From Micrococcaceae bacterium Sec5.1 (GTDB lineage: Bacteria > Actinomycetota > Actinomycetes > Actinomycetales > Micrococcaceae): a stretch of 64,000 nt of DNA. Position 1 is the first letter of the stretch. Each line of letters begins with the position of its first letter. This document shows, in pieces, positions 53,112 to 62,954 of the stretch. The notes below the pieces were generated by a model. That model saw nothing but the letters and a program-made list of their open reading frames with translations. It did no database searches and was not told the origin of the DNA. The stretch covers positions 5,362,887 to 5,426,886 of the forward strand of contig CP143430.1 of NCBI GenBank assembly GCA_039636795.1, given 5' to 3'. A program made the translations under genes and the position numbers.

Positions 53112-53930
53112 TCTCCGTGCAGTGGTGAAAAATGTTCACCTAGGGAGACAAACACGCTGTGAAGCCAAGGAGAAGGACTGTTGCAGGAAACATAGGCCAG
53201 CGACCACTCGGGAGCATCACAAATAGCAATGACGCAGGGGTCGGCAACCGAGGGTACGCTCCACTTGACCTTAGTGAGTTCCCAGCCTTGCTCGTTTGCC
53301 CCCTTGCTGCTGTCCCAACCAATGCAATAGACGACTGCGATGACCGGCTTCATGAGAGTACCCGCTTCGAGAATCTGCCACGGAACGACTCAATGCAAGC
53401 GCAGCAATCTCTCGCGAACATCGTCTGAGCTGTTGTCCGTTTCAATACGCGTCCCCTGGCGGACCTAGCTAATTGTGCTCCGCCTGTAAGGAACACACCG
53501 GAAGCTATCGGCATACGCCTGAGAACGGTCATCACGCTCCAATACGGTCCGCTCTACGGTCCGACCGCCCAATAGTTCACTCCAACCTTGATCATGGATC
53601 TTAGGGCAGTGCGAAACGCTCCCTCGACTCGCTAGGCCCTGGAGGAGTCAAAAGAACCCCCTGCCGTCTTCCTGGGGACTAGAACTGGTGTGGAATTCGA
53701 CTTAAGGTGGAGCGGTATTTCAACGCTCGTGTCCAATGCGCGAATTCCTTCGTCGGAGTTCAATGCGTAACGGGCATTCGACCCCAGGCTGCATTTGGCA
53801 GCTGAAGGACACAGCTCGGTGTGGGGCGCGGCTCGACTCGTCTGGCATTGAGAACTACACGATTGTTCCATGGAGCCGGCAGGCGGACCCCAACCTATTC
53901 AGAGCAACGAGCTCTCCAGTCTTGGACATC

Positions 53931-53946
53931 CGTTTCACGTGAAACA
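53931..53946. other. parS site 3
   Basis: cgtttcacgtgaaaca: perfect 14-bp core with one outer mismatch. Confidence 0.93.
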
Positions 53947-54489
53947 TCTTGACTGGCACCTGGCAACTCCATTGTTGTCCGAACGGCTCCTGCGCCTATG
54001 TGCAAAGAAGGCATTCTGCGTGCAGGTGACACCAGTGAAGCCGTACATACTCCCACACAGCCCAGACGGGGCGGTTGAAACCAAGTGCGGCTCGGGCCCG
54101 CGTACGGGACAGTGGGACTTCATTACTGCGGCGCGCAGACGTCCAGGAGTACCGACTCGCGCTTTCCTGAGCCCATGCCCGGCAATAGCAAGAACCTCAT
54201 CTGGCCTGGCCATGGAAGCATGACCTACAAGTCGAGAGTTCTTCCTGCGACGTGCGTGGGCGGCCAGCTTTCTACTGCGCTCGAGATGACTCCTTCCACC
54301 TACCGTCGACGCACCTTGGGAAAATGAAGGAGCGGCAGCTTCGTGGAGAACTTGCCGCCACCGGAATGTCCTATCAACTGTCTAGCCGGGAACCACCCAG
54401 CACTCGATCACGCTCGACGGCAAGAGATTGATATCGGAACCCAAGCCTTCCAAGGAAGTGCTCTGCGGGGAAACCCCAGGCGATGCGAA

Positions 54490-54505
54490 TGTTTCACGTG
54501 AAACA
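54490..54505. other. parS site 4
   Basis: tgtttcacgtgaaaca: perfect 16-bp palindrome. Confidence 0.95.
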
Positions 54506-55132
54506 CAGCAGTGGTACTGAGCCACCATGGTAAGTAACCTGACCGTCTCGCTGTACGTTCACAAGATGGATGGGCCCCCTGCAGAAGACTTCTTGGGCGG
54601 AAGGCAGTCTACTCCGACAGAAGCCTTGCAATCTCAAGGACGACGCCGCCGACCATACCGTCCGCAAACGCCACTTACGTTAGCGCCGAGTAGGGACGAC
54701 CACAGGGTGGCCGTTGAGTCGTACACGATGCGCTCCTCGTCCCGACTATTTGGGAAAAGCGTGCAGCAACTTGCAGTACGCTGCTACCGTTGCCCGGCCA
54801 GTGATTGCCCCAGAAGGACAGTTAGAAATTTTCGGCGTAGAGCTCGACCCTGTCCCTCAGGACGAAACATCCGATCAAAGAAGCCGGAGTCGGAGTCGAA
54901 ACCTGGCTCTGACCGGCCCTCAGTACCTTCCTGCATGAACCGCGGTTCACCGGCGAACCTAATACACCGCGGTGACGAGTCCCAGGCGGCGTTGGGCATT
55001 GAACATGCTGTTGCCCTTGCGCGGCACTCGACTTCGCAGTTCTGGACTAGACGCTGGCTAATCGAGGGTCACACCAATCTAAGCTTTCCCGGGAAGCCAG
55101 CAGTGGCACGCAGACCCGGAGACTGGCTCACG

Positions 55133-55165
55133 TTATTCACAAAGTTATCCACAGGCTTATCCACC
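55133..55165 (+). other. DnaA-box triplet A, 12-bp period
   Basis: Boxes ttattcaca (55133), ttatccaca (55145) and ttatccacc (55157) start exactly 12 bp apart on one strand. The middle box is the consensus TTATCCACA. Bases 55141-55165 are identical to 55486-55510. Confidence 0.8.
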
Positions 55166-55363
55166 GGCCAGTTGGCCTTCCACATATCGATTCCACAGCT
55201 CTTCATAGTGCTGATCTTCGCCTCCCTGATTCATCTCCGTCTGACTACTCCGGATCTGCTGAGGGTCTCCGTGTCGCCTTCGGTTCGCGTACGCGCCAAA
55301 TTCCCGCAAATCAAAGCCTTTCGGGATCATGTGACATGAAATACACCCCTTTCCCTTGCGGAG

Positions 55364-55379
55364 CGTTTCACGTGAAACA
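55364..55379. other. parS site 5
   Basis: cgtttcacgtgaaaca: perfect 14-bp core; it lies between the two DnaA-box triplets. Confidence 0.93.
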
Positions 55380-55477
55380 TGCGTCGAAACCTCCAGGAAG
55401 GATCGCGGTGCACGCTTCTCCTACTTTGAGCAACTTGGACACTTCCGGAAACGGGCACTCCTCAGCGAGGGGCAGAC

Positions 55478-55510
55478 TTATCCCCAAAGTTATCCACAGG
55501 CTTATCCACC
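55478..55510 (+). other. DnaA-box triplet B, 12-bp period
   Basis: Boxes ttatcccca (55478), ttatccaca (55490) and ttatccacc (55502), again at exact 12-bp steps and in the same orientation as triplet A, 345 bp away. Confidence 0.8.
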
Positions 55511-55584
55511 GCCCAACTAAGGTGTAGTCCCATGCATCTCGATGTCAGCTTCCGCCCACCGCGTATGCAGTTAACAGTGCATGC

Positions 55585-55600
55585 TGTTTCACGTGAAACA
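55585..55600. other. parS site 6
   Basis: tgtttcacgtgaaaca: perfect 16-bp palindrome, 75 bp from DnaA-box triplet B. Confidence 0.95.
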
Positions 55601-56898
55601 GACACTGTCTGCCGTTCGTCCTAGACGTGTGTCCGGCATGTCCTTTCAGGAGGCCATCCACAAAGCCGGGTGACTGGTCGGCCGAGCCAGACATCTAGCG
55701 AGGTCGGCGATTACCATGACGGAATATCAGGGCAAACGTACAACATCAGATCTATCAGGCAGCCAATGTCAAATCCATTCAATTCCCAACAGACCAGCCG
55801 TGATGCCTCGCTCACCCACGAGGTTCAGTGGTATGTGTAACTGCCCCTGGATAGTTGGTGTGGGTGGCGCACCCAGCAAGGGCTGTGGGTCGCACGACGG
55901 AACTCATCGCTGCTGAGCGCCAGGATGCGATGACGTCGCTGTCTTCCAACGTGGCACCGCGTCTCAAGGTCGACGGCCACTTGGTACAAGTCGCATGGTC
56001 CGCATAGGCCGTTGCCACTGTGTACGAAGAATTTGGGCGTGCGAAGATCTTGGATGGGCGAAAAGCTTAGGTAGTCGATGAGCTCAGATGCACATCGTGA
56101 CGACCCTCGACACTCAGTGGCTACTGTGGGAAGTTCACGGATTATGGCTGGACAGGCATCTGCGTCGAGGAGCGCAAACGGGGGGAGGCTTCTCCCTGAC
56201 GAAGCCTAAGACCTCTTGTCCCAGTTGTCCTTCCGGCCACATTGAACATTGGCGTTCTCCTCAGTTCAAGGTCCGCAGAATCGGCGGTCCATCTGCGTCG
56301 TCAGTTCGCTGGGCCAAGACGATAAAGGGTGGCGGCAATGCCTCGGCCTGTGTTGTGCCGGCCCCAGGGCGTTGGCAGGAGGGAAAAAGGAGGTCATTTG
56401 TGGCGTGGGCGCCAGTGTCGTGAAGACTTCATAGATGTACGCGACAACTGGAACGCCCAGCTCAGACCCCTCGAGCGCGCTACACGAGAACGTTCAGTTT
56501 ACGATGCTCGAACCGATCGAACACCACCAGACATTGGGACAATGGTCTATCGGACTCAAGATGCCGCCACTAAGCCGTTGCATCTCACGCCGGTCCGTCG
56601 CTCCCGTACCCACAACCAACAAGCACCGCTAGGACGTACGTCCGGCCCTGGCATGGCCGGCCCGTTACATAGGCCCGGATCTAGCTCCCACATCCAAAGC
56701 CCGACTGACTTCCCTTCCTGGTATGGCGCTCGTTGGAGTGATGGGGAGTACGACGCTTGATGCTCGTCGGCAGACCCTAGTGGGAGTTCGCGCTACACCA
56801 TCACGAATTACAGGACTGTAATTCGGTCTTTGCCTAGTCGCACTCTCCGTATCCGACAGTCGATGCTCTGCCCCTTCGGCCCAGTTGAGACAACTGGG

Positions 56899-56914
56899 CG
56901 TTTCACGTGAAACA
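56899..56914. other. parS site 7
   Basis: cgtttcacgtgaaaca: perfect 14-bp core. Confidence 0.93.
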
Positions 56915-56961
56915 ATCGATGTCCCTTCCTTTCGGTCGCGAGGCTGCTACGCACATCGCAG

Positions 56962-56977
56962 TGTTTCACGTGAAACA
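56962..56977. other. parS site 8
   Basis: tgtttcacgtgaaaca: perfect 16-bp palindrome, only 63 bp (six helical turns) from site 7. Confidence 0.95.
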
Positions 56978-57364
56978 AGGACCGGCAACCATGACCAGCG
57001 GGCCATGCGGCCCCAAGCGAGGATCGGAAAGAGACCGAACCACGAGACAGGGCTGCAAAATGCCAAAGTAGTGCATTCAGTTGCTCGGAGACATGAGCTC
57101 AATCTCATTCCAACGAGCTCCAGACCACGGACCGTATCTACACCTCCGCGCCAGAAGCACGATCGCTCTAGACCTTCTCCCGGTCGTGCCGGGATGGAGG
57201 ACCCAACGTCCCACGCCACAGTAAAATCGTTTACTTTCCTTTAGCGCGGAGCGGGCTAGTTCAAGAACCTCTTCCCACCAGGAAGAAGTCCAGCCATACA
57301 AATCGGAACCAGGCGTAATACGTACCGCGCGGGGCGAAGGCTGTTCGAGGGTATGCGACGTTCC

Positions 57365-57380
57365 AGTTTCACGTGAAACA
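57365..57380. other. parS site 9
   Basis: agtttcacgtgaaaca: perfect 14-bp core. Confidence 0.93.
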
Positions 57381-57665
57381 TCCCTCATCATCAGGCAGTC
57401 AGGTGCTGCGGGATGCGGCGTCCTTTCAAAAGCCGCTGGAAAACAGCTTCGGTACCGGCCTCGAATGTTTTGGAGATGTGCCTCCACGCGGATTCCGGCT
57501 CCAGTAGCTTGGAGGCCAAAACGAGGCCTTAAACGCTGCTGGTCAATGCGCAGATATGCTCATGAACGGAACCCATCGAACACGGACTCCCTTCTCCGTT
57601 GCCGCGCAGGAGCGATTGCGGCTCGTGCGCGGCAGACTTGCCGGAGCAAGAAGAGATGTGTCCTC

Positions 57666-57674
57666 TTATCCACA
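57666..57674 (+). other. Single consensus DnaA box
   Basis: ttatccaca, an exact consensus box about 60 bp from parS site 10. Confidence 0.5.
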
Positions 57675-57733
57675 ACGTCGAACGCTATAAAAAGCCCAGA
57701 GAAAAATGGCATCCTGAAGCGTTGGGAATACAT

Positions 57734-57749
57734 AGTTTCACGTGAAACC
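57734..57749. other. parS site 10
   Basis: agtttcacgtgaaacc: perfect 14-bp core, about 94 bp outside the parB terminator. Confidence 0.92.
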
Positions 57750-57842
57750 ACGCACTCGGAAGGGCAGCCCGCCTACCGATACCTAACAACTTCGCATTGA
57801 GAAGGACAAGGCGCTTCGGAACACAAAGCTCCAGGGCACAAA

Positions 57843-57873
57843 AATGGGGTCTGCCCACATGGCAAACCCCATT
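57843..57873 (-). terminator. parA-parB operon terminator
   Basis: Stem aatggggt with accccatt plus inner tgcc/ggca, 17 bases after the parB stop. On the minus strand it is followed by TTTTTG. Confidence 0.9.
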
Positions 57874-57889
57874 CAGTTGGTCGGGAAAA

Positions 57890-59104
57890 CTAGTCTTCAG
57901 AGCCCGGTCCCAAAACATCCATGATGCGGTTGAGATCCTCTACGCTCGCGAATTCGATGCTAACGCGGCCCTTGCGAGCACCCAACGTGATCTTCACGTT
58001 CGTATCCAAGCGGTCGGAAAGCGAGGACGCCAGGTAGTCCAGGCGCTCGTGCCTCGCGTTGGGCTTGGGAATAGCACTCTTGGCTGGCGCGGTGGGGTCC
58101 TGGTACAGAGCTACGGCTTCTTCAGTGGCCCGGACAGACATACCTTCAGCAACGATCTTCTGTGCAAGACGCTCCATGGCGGCCGCGTCAGGCAACGCCA
58201 AGAGAGCACGGGCGTGGCCGGCTGACAAGACACTGGCTGCCACACGGCGCTGCACCAACGGCGGAAGCTTCAAAAGTCGCAGCGTATTGGATACCTGAGG
58301 ACGGGAGCGACCGATGCGGTCGGCCAGTTGCTCATGGGTAGTTCCGAAGTCTTCCAAGAGCTGCTGGTAGGCGGCTGCCTCTTCCAACGGGTTCAACTGG
58401 CTACGGTGCAGGTTCTCCAGCAACGCGTCTCGAAGAAGGTCGTCGTCAGTGGTGTCACGAACGATCGCCGGGATTGTTTCCAGCCCAGCGGCCTGAACTG
58501 CACGCCAACGGCGCTCACCCATGACCAGTTCGTACGGTTCTCCACCTTTTTCGGTTGAAGTACGTACAACAATTGGCTGGAGGACACCGATTTCCTTGAC
58601 GGAGTGCACCAGCTCGGCCATGTCGTCTTCATCGAAGACAGATCGAGGCTGCTTACGGTTGGGATGAATGTCCGTCACCGGTATTTCAGCGAACCTCGCT
58701 CCTGGAACCTCAACCAACTCCACCTCGGGCGGAGTAGCTGCAGTGCGAGCAGCAGGGGCGGAAGACGCCGTCGAACTCGTCTCCGCACCACTCGTCTTCA
58801 CCGAAGCAGACGAAGAGCGCTTTGTAGCTGCCTTGGACGCGGCTGGCTTCGCCTCGCCGGACTGGGATGCTTCCTTCGCAGCGCCAGCACGCGAACCGTC
58901 AGATCCACTCGACGTCCCTGACTCGGCCGTAGGTGCAGGAGCCGTAGCATCGGTCACTTCCACCGGCTCCGCTGTCTTACGGGCTTCCGGAAAGAACAGA
59001 TCCACTGGGCGGGACGGCGCTGCGCCGTTTCCCTGGGCAGCCGCGGGCGAGCTAGGAATGAGAGCCCCAAGACCCCTGCCGAGGCCCCTTCGCTTTTCGC
59101 TCAT
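57890..59104 (-). CDS. parB: Chromosome-partitioning protein ParB (CTP-dependent clamp)
   Basis: 404 residues from ATG 59104 (GGAGGG upstream). Residues 1-140 are a basic start ([20 protein letters not shown]) plus a Ser/Ala/Glu-rich linker. The N domain begins with [20 protein letters not shown], has the CTP-binding [20 protein letters not shown] and [20 protein letters not shown]; the parS-reading helix-turn-helix is [20 protein letters not shown]. The C-terminal dimer segment ends [20 protein letters not shown]. It loads on the parS sites in the adjacent gene-free region and spreads. It follows parA by 67 bp. Confidence 0.97.
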   Translation of the reverse strand: MSEKRRGLGRGLGALIPSSPAAAQGNGAAPSRPVDLFFPEARKTAEPVEVTDATAPAPTAESGTSSGSDGSRAGAAKEASQSGEAKPAASKAATKRSSSASVKTSGAETSSTASSAPAARTAATPPEVELVEVPGARFAEIPVTDIHPNRKQPRSVFDEDDMAELVHSVKEIGVLQPIVVRTSTEKGGEPYELVMGERRWRAVQAAGLETIPAIVRDTTDDDLLRDALLENLHRSQLNPLEEAAAYQQLLEDFGTTHEQLADRIGRSRPQVSNTLRLLKLPPLVQRRVAASVLSAGHARALLALPDAAAMERLAQKIVAEGMSVRATEEAVALYQDPTAPAKSAIPKPNARHERLDYLASSLSDRLDTNVKITLGARKGRVSIEFASVEDLNRIMDVLGPGSED

Positions 59105-59171
59105 TGATTCATCCCTCCGATGGAATAGCCGAGTGCGGACCCGCCCAGGCTGTTGCAGTGTTTCAAGAATT

Positions 59172-60227
59172 CTAGCGTTCAGCGATTTCGGCAGCGGCTT
59201 CCATGTAGGACAACGCGCCGCTCGATGAAGGATCATAGGTCATGACAGTCTGTTGGTAGCTCGGCGCTTCAGAGATACGTACCGAGCGGGGGACCACGGC
59301 GCTCAGAACCTGCTCGGGGAAATGTTGGCGGACCTCAGACGCAACCTGTGCTGCGAGGTTGGTTCGGCCGTCATACATGGTCAGGAGAATAGTCGAAACC
59401 ACCAGGTCAGCGTTGAGGTGCTTCTGGATCATCTCAATATTCTTCAGGAGTTGGCTCAAGCCCTCCAGGGCGTAGTACTCGCACTGGATGGGAATGAGAA
59501 CTTCGCTGGCGGCGCAGAATGCATTGACAGTCAACAGACCCAGGCTGGGTGGGCAGTCGATAAAGATGAAGTCCAAACGTCCCTCACCGTTTTTCTCCCG
59601 CTCTTTTGAGTAGACGTCTATGGCGCGGCGAAGCCTCTGTTCACGAGCCACCAATGAAACCAACTCGATTTCCGCGCCGGCCAGGTGGATCGTCGCTGGG
59701 GCGCAGATGAGGTTGGGAATGTCAGGGCACGGAGCCACTACATCTTTCAGCGGAAGGTCGTTGATCAGGACGTCGTAGATGCTGTCCACATCTGCGTGGT
59801 GCTCAATGCCCAAAGCTGTAGAGGCATTTCCCTGGGGATCAATGTCAATGACCAGGACGTTGAGTCCTGCAGATGCCAGAGCAGCGGCAATGTTGACGGT
59901 GGTAGTCGTCTTGCCAACGCCACCCTTCTGATTGGAGACCGTGAAAATCCGGGTCCGATCAGGTTTAGGGAGTTCACGTCCAATCAGCCGCTCGCGTCGG
60001 CGTGTTTCGTTGGCCAGTTGGCGAGCGATAGGGCTCGAATCATCGATGGAGTCCATCACGTTGTGAACCTCATCCGTCAGCGTTTCACGTGAAACGGCAG
60101 CATTATCAACTGAATTCGTTCGCACAATAGCGGATTGAAGTGACGCCGAGGGTGTGGCCATGGCCCGCGCGGACCCCAGGGACATAAAGGGGGGGATCCG
60201 TTGCGTGGAGGTTTCGCTACTGCCCAC
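59172..60227 (-). CDS. parA: Chromosome-partitioning ATPase ParA
   Basis: 351 residues if the first start is used; later starts near MATPSASLQ are possible. Deviant Walker [21 protein letters not shown] near residue 100, [20 protein letters not shown] and [20 protein letters not shown] are diagnostic. An N-terminal extension of about 90 residues is variable and unstructured-looking. ParA forms DNA-bound ATP dimers that pull ParB-parS complexes. A parS core at 60081 lies inside the N-terminal coding part. Confidence 0.95.
   Translation of the reverse strand: MGSSETSTQRIPPFMSLGSARAMATPSASLQSAIVRTNSVDNAAVSRETLTDEVHNVMDSIDDSSPIARQLANETRRRERLIGRELPKPDRTRIFTVSNQKGGVGKTTTTVNIAAALASAGLNVLVIDIDPQGNASTALGIEHHADVDSIYDVLINDLPLKDVVAPCPDIPNLICAPATIHLAGAEIELVSLVAREQRLRRAIDVYSKEREKNGEGRLDFIFIDCPPSLGLLTVNAFCAASEVLIPIQCEYYALEGLSQLLKNIEMIQKHLNADLVVSTILLTMYDGRTNLAAQVASEVRQHFPEQVLSAVVPRSVRISEAPSYQQTVMTYDPSSSGALSYMEAAAEIAER
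60081..60096. other. parS site 11, inside parA
   Basis: cgtttcacgtgaaacg: perfect 14-bp core, read in frame as AVSRET in the ParA N-terminal extension. It could allow ParB to affect parAB expression. Confidence 0.92.
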
Positions 60228-60314
60228 TGGTCACACTCTCACTCTCATTCGGCGCTTGCTGCCGTTCTCTAGCCTAACTGCTCAGCCGCCGACACGCGGG
60301 AAACCGGGCGGTGA

Positions 60315-60965
60315 CTAACCCGTCTTTCCGGGCTTGTTGACGATGATCCTCACCACGGTGGTGGGTTCCTCCAAAAGCTCCTGTCCACAAACCACAACGG
60401 ACGTTTCCACGCCGCCAAGTTTACGGATGACCTTCTTGGCCTTCTCAATTTCTTCGGCAGCGCTGCGACCCTTGATCGCGACAACCTCCCCCTTGCCATT
60501 CAGCAGGGGGATAGTAAGCCCAGCCAGGTTGGAAAGAGCGGAAACTGCCCGTGCCGTAACGACGTCCGCATCCACCAATCCCACAGCCAGTTCAGCGCGG
60601 GTTCGCATGATGGTCACATTGTCCAGGCCGAGGTCGTCCACGACTTCCTGAAGCCAGATGACTCGACGCTCCAGAGGTTCAATCAGGGTCAGTTCAAGGT
60701 CTGGGCGGGCAATTGCAAGGCACAGGCCAGGAAGCCCGGCACCGGATCCGACGTCTGCCACGTGGCTGTCCATGGCAATGGCTGACTCGATGACTGCACA
60801 GTTCAGGACGTGGCGGCTCCACAAGCGCGGGACCTCACGAGGACCGATCAGCCCACGTTCAGTTCCGGACGTGGCCAGATGTTCTACATAGCGCTTGGCG
60901 AGATCCAGGCGGTCCCCAAAGATCTTCTCTGCTGCCTGCAGTTCAGTTGCCGTAATTTCAACCAT
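60315..60965 (-). CDS. rsmG: 16S rRNA (guanine527-N7)-methyltransferase
   Basis: 216 residues, typical. The SAM-binding motif HVADVGSGAGLPGLCLAIAR and the helix LELTLIEPLERRVIWLQEVV, then TARAVSALSNLAGLTIPLLN, identify RsmG (GidB). It methylates G527 of 16S rRNA; loss gives low-level streptomycin resistance in several bacteria. It lies upstream of parA and six bases after jag, the conserved origin-side order. Confidence 0.95.
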   Translation of the reverse strand: MVEITATELQAAEKIFGDRLDLAKRYVEHLATSGTERGLIGPREVPRLWSRHVLNCAVIESAIAMDSHVADVGSGAGLPGLCLAIARPDLELTLIEPLERRVIWLQEVVDDLGLDNVTIMRTRAELAVGLVDADVVTARAVSALSNLAGLTIPLLNGKGEVVAIKGRSAAEEIEKAKKVIRKLGGVETSVVVCGQELLEEPTTVVRIIVNKPGKTG

Positions 60966-60971
60966 GAGCCG

Positions 60972-61523
60972 CTAGTCAGCCGAGACCACGATGTGGCGGC
61001 CAGCGCCCTCGCCCTCGGATTCGGAGACGAATCCGAGATCAGCGACGGCATCGTGAACGATCTTGCGCTCATAGGCGCTCATTGGCTCCAGTGCAACGGT
61101 CCCGCCGGATTCCTTGACCTTGGCAACGGCGTCCTCGGCGATCTGCTGAAGTACGCCGGCACGTTCCTTGCGGTAACCGTTGATGTCCAATACCAAGCGG
61201 GACCGGCTTTCAGTCGCCGAAAGAACGGACAGACGAGTCAGTTCCTGCAGGGCTTCGAGGACTTCGCCGTCCCGACCTACCAGGCTGTCCAGGGCAGTGG
61301 ACTCTTCGTCAGTTCCGATGGAGATGTAGGTACGGCCGTTCCGGACCTCAATGTCAATGTCGCCATCAATGTCAGCGATATCAAGAAGTTCCTCGAGGTA
61401 GTCGGCAGCAATGTCGCCTTCCTCTTCGAGGCGGCTGGCCGTCTTGGACAGCGACTCTTCCTGCGTGTCGTCCTGCTCCTCAGTCTCGGCGGCAGTTACA
61501 TCTTCAGTGCTCTCAGCAGACAT
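60972..61523 (-). CDS. jag: Jag/KhpB-type RNA-binding protein
   Basis: 183 residues. An acidic N-terminus (about residues 1-40) replaces the usual Jag_N domain. The KH-like part has GRTYISIGTDEESTALDSLV and GRDGEVLEALQELTRLSVLS, and the C-terminal R3H domain has SGGTVALEPMSAYERKIVHD, ending VSESEGEGAGRHIVVSAD. KhpB-type proteins bind RNA in cell-elongation control. Its start abuts the yidC stop, consistent with co-translation. Confidence 0.92.
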   Translation of the reverse strand: MSAESTEDVTAAETEEQDDTQEESLSKTASRLEEEGDIAADYLEELLDIADIDGDIDIEVRNGRTYISIGTDEESTALDSLVGRDGEVLEALQELTRLSVLSATESRSRLVLDINGYRKERAGVLQQIAEDAVAKVKESGGTVALEPMSAYERKIVHDAVADLGFVSESEGEGAGRHIVVSAD

Positions 61524-62497
61524 TACTTCTTCTTCCTGTTCTTACGTTGTGGCTGGACGCGCTGGGCCCTGATTTCGGCCGCAGCGGCAGCCGCGGCAGC
61601 CTCGGCGTCGTCGTCGTCCTTCTTCTTGCCACCCAGCAGCGGCGGCAGGCCCTTCGCGGCGCGGCGCTCTTCCAGTGCCCTGGCGGCAGGCGAGCCCGGG
61701 GTGGGCATGCGGCGGATAACGAAGAATTGCTGACCCATGGTCCAGAGGTTGGTGGTGGTCCAGTAGATCAGGACACCGATGGGGAAGTTGATACCACCGA
61801 TACCGAACACGAGCGGCAGGATGTAGAGCATCATCTTCTGCTGGCGCATGAACGGGCTGGCCAAAGCTTCTTCGGACATGTTCTTGGCCATGATCTGCTT
61901 CTGCGTGATGAACTGCGAGGCTGTCATGGCGAGGATCATGATGATCGAGAGGGTCCAGACCGCTACTTCCGTGCCAGGTACCCCACCGTGGAGCAACGAT
62001 GCGGACAGCGGCGCACCAAAGATGCTCGACTGATCGAACTCGATAACCTGTTCGTGGCTCAGCGCACCAATGCCTTCACCAGCGTTCTTGGCAGTCGAAA
62101 TACCAGACAGCACCTGGAACAGGGCGAAGAAGAACGGCATCTGGATCAGCATGGGCAAACATGCGGAGAACGGGTTGGTGCCGTGCTTCTTGTACAGGGC
62201 CATCTGCTCTTGCGCCATGGCCTGGCGGGAGAGCTGATCGGTCTTGCCCTTGTATTTGGTCTGCAGCTTCTTCAAGTCGGGCTGCAGCAGCTGCATGCCG
62301 CGCTGCGCCTTGATCTGCTTGACGAAGACGGGAATCAGGGCGGCACGGATCACCAGCACGAGCCCGATGATGGAGAAGGTCCACGTCCAGCCGTTGGCGG
62401 CGGGCATGCCAAGGAAGCTCAACCCGTCATGGAAGCCAACCATGATGACTGACACCAGCCACTTGAACGGAAACATGATCGTTCCAAAGAAGTCCAT
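61523..62497 (-). CDS. yidC: Membrane protein insertase YidC
   Basis: 324 residues, Oxa1/YidC type without the large periplasmic domain of Gram-negatives. Core helices include WTFSIIGLVLVIRAALIPVF, the cytoplasmic hairpin with LLQPDLKKLQTKYKGKTDQL, and helices with MLIQMPFFFALFQVLSGIST and LTMT-like insertion grooves (here LSIIMILAMTASQFITQKQI). The C-terminal tail is strongly basic after residue 280. It inserts and folds inner-membrane proteins. The stop touches the jag start; yidD is upstream. Confidence 0.95.
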   Translation of the reverse strand: MDFFGTIMFPFKWLVSVIMVGFHDGLSFLGMPAANGWTWTFSIIGLVLVIRAALIPVFVKQIKAQRGMQLLQPDLKKLQTKYKGKTDQLSRQAMAQEQMALYKKHGTNPFSACLPMLIQMPFFFALFQVLSGISTAKNAGEGIGALSHEQVIEFDQSSIFGAPLSASLLHGGVPGTEVAVWTLSIIMILAMTASQFITQKQIMAKNMSEEALASPFMRQQKMMLYILPLVFGIGGINFPIGVLIYWTTTNLWTMGQQFFVIRRMPTPGSPAARALEERRAAKGLPPLLGGKKKDDDDAEAAAAAAAAEIRAQRVQPQRKNRKKK

Positions 62498-62513
62498 ACG
62501 ATATCCCTATTCG

Positions 62514-62954
62514 TTAGGCCGCAGTGCGGCCTTCTTCATCAGCCTGAACAACCAGGAACTGGTCCGGGTTGTTCAGTACAACAATTGTGGGCGTCTGGCC
62601 ATCGGGCCAATGACGATGGCCGGCGGGGACATGGTCCACTCCACCGGCATTCCAAGGATGGCATTTGGCGAGCCTCTTGGCTGCGAGCCAGCTACCCTTT
62701 ACGGCGCCGTGCACAGTCACCGCTTCCAGGGCATATGCCGAGCAGGACGGAAAGAACCGGCAAACCTGGCCGTACAGGGGCGAGATGACCTTGCGGTATG
62801 TCTTCAGCAGGAGAATCAGGATATTTCGGGGCAGGTCCCACATGAACTTGCCAACCGCTGCCAACAGGCTCCCATGGGGAATCTTGCCAGCGGGGTCACC
62901 AAAACCAGAGGGGTCGCCTGAGGAAGGAACGACGGCGGTGCTTATGTCATGCAC
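62514..62954 (-). CDS. yidD: Membrane protein insertion efficiency factor YidD
   Basis: 146 residues if the GTG at 62954 is used, because GGGAAGGGA stands upstream and the start overlaps the rnpA stop by eight bases. The YidD core begins later: PRNILILLLKTYRKVISPLY, CRFFPSCSAYALEAVTVHGA and KRLAKCHPWNAGGVDHVPAG, with the conserved CRF-PSCS and CHPW motifs. An ATG at 62843 would give a protein of canonical length. YidD helps YidC-dependent insertion. The N-terminal 37 residues and the C-terminal tail exceed the usual length. Confidence 0.9.
   Translation of the reverse strand: MHDISTAVVPSSGDPSGFGDPAGKIPHGSLLAAVGKFMWDLPRNILILLLKTYRKVISPLYGQVCRFFPSCSAYALEAVTVHGAVKGSWLAAKRLAKCHPWNAGGVDHVPAGHRHWPDGQTPTIVVLNNPDQFLVVQADEEGRTAA

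Larger units (their letters stand above)
52154..57842. other. Gene-free parS/DnaA-box region (about 5.7 kb)
   Basis: No frame here has the codon pattern, ribosome sites or recognisable motifs of the flanking genes; stops occur often on both strands and GC is lower. It contains ten copies of the 14-bp parS core, two triplets of DnaA boxes, one further box at 57666, and the 32-bp tandem array at 52277. It lies between trxA and the convergent parB gene. A centromere role is well supported; whether it also has an origin-related function is open. Confidence 0.75.

Noticed and set aside
54527..55339. Long open frame (270 codons) in the parS region
   Set aside because: Composition is Arg/Ser/Pro-rich as expected by chance, no ribosome site or family motif is present, and it runs through DnaA-box triplet A, which reads as LSTGLSTG.
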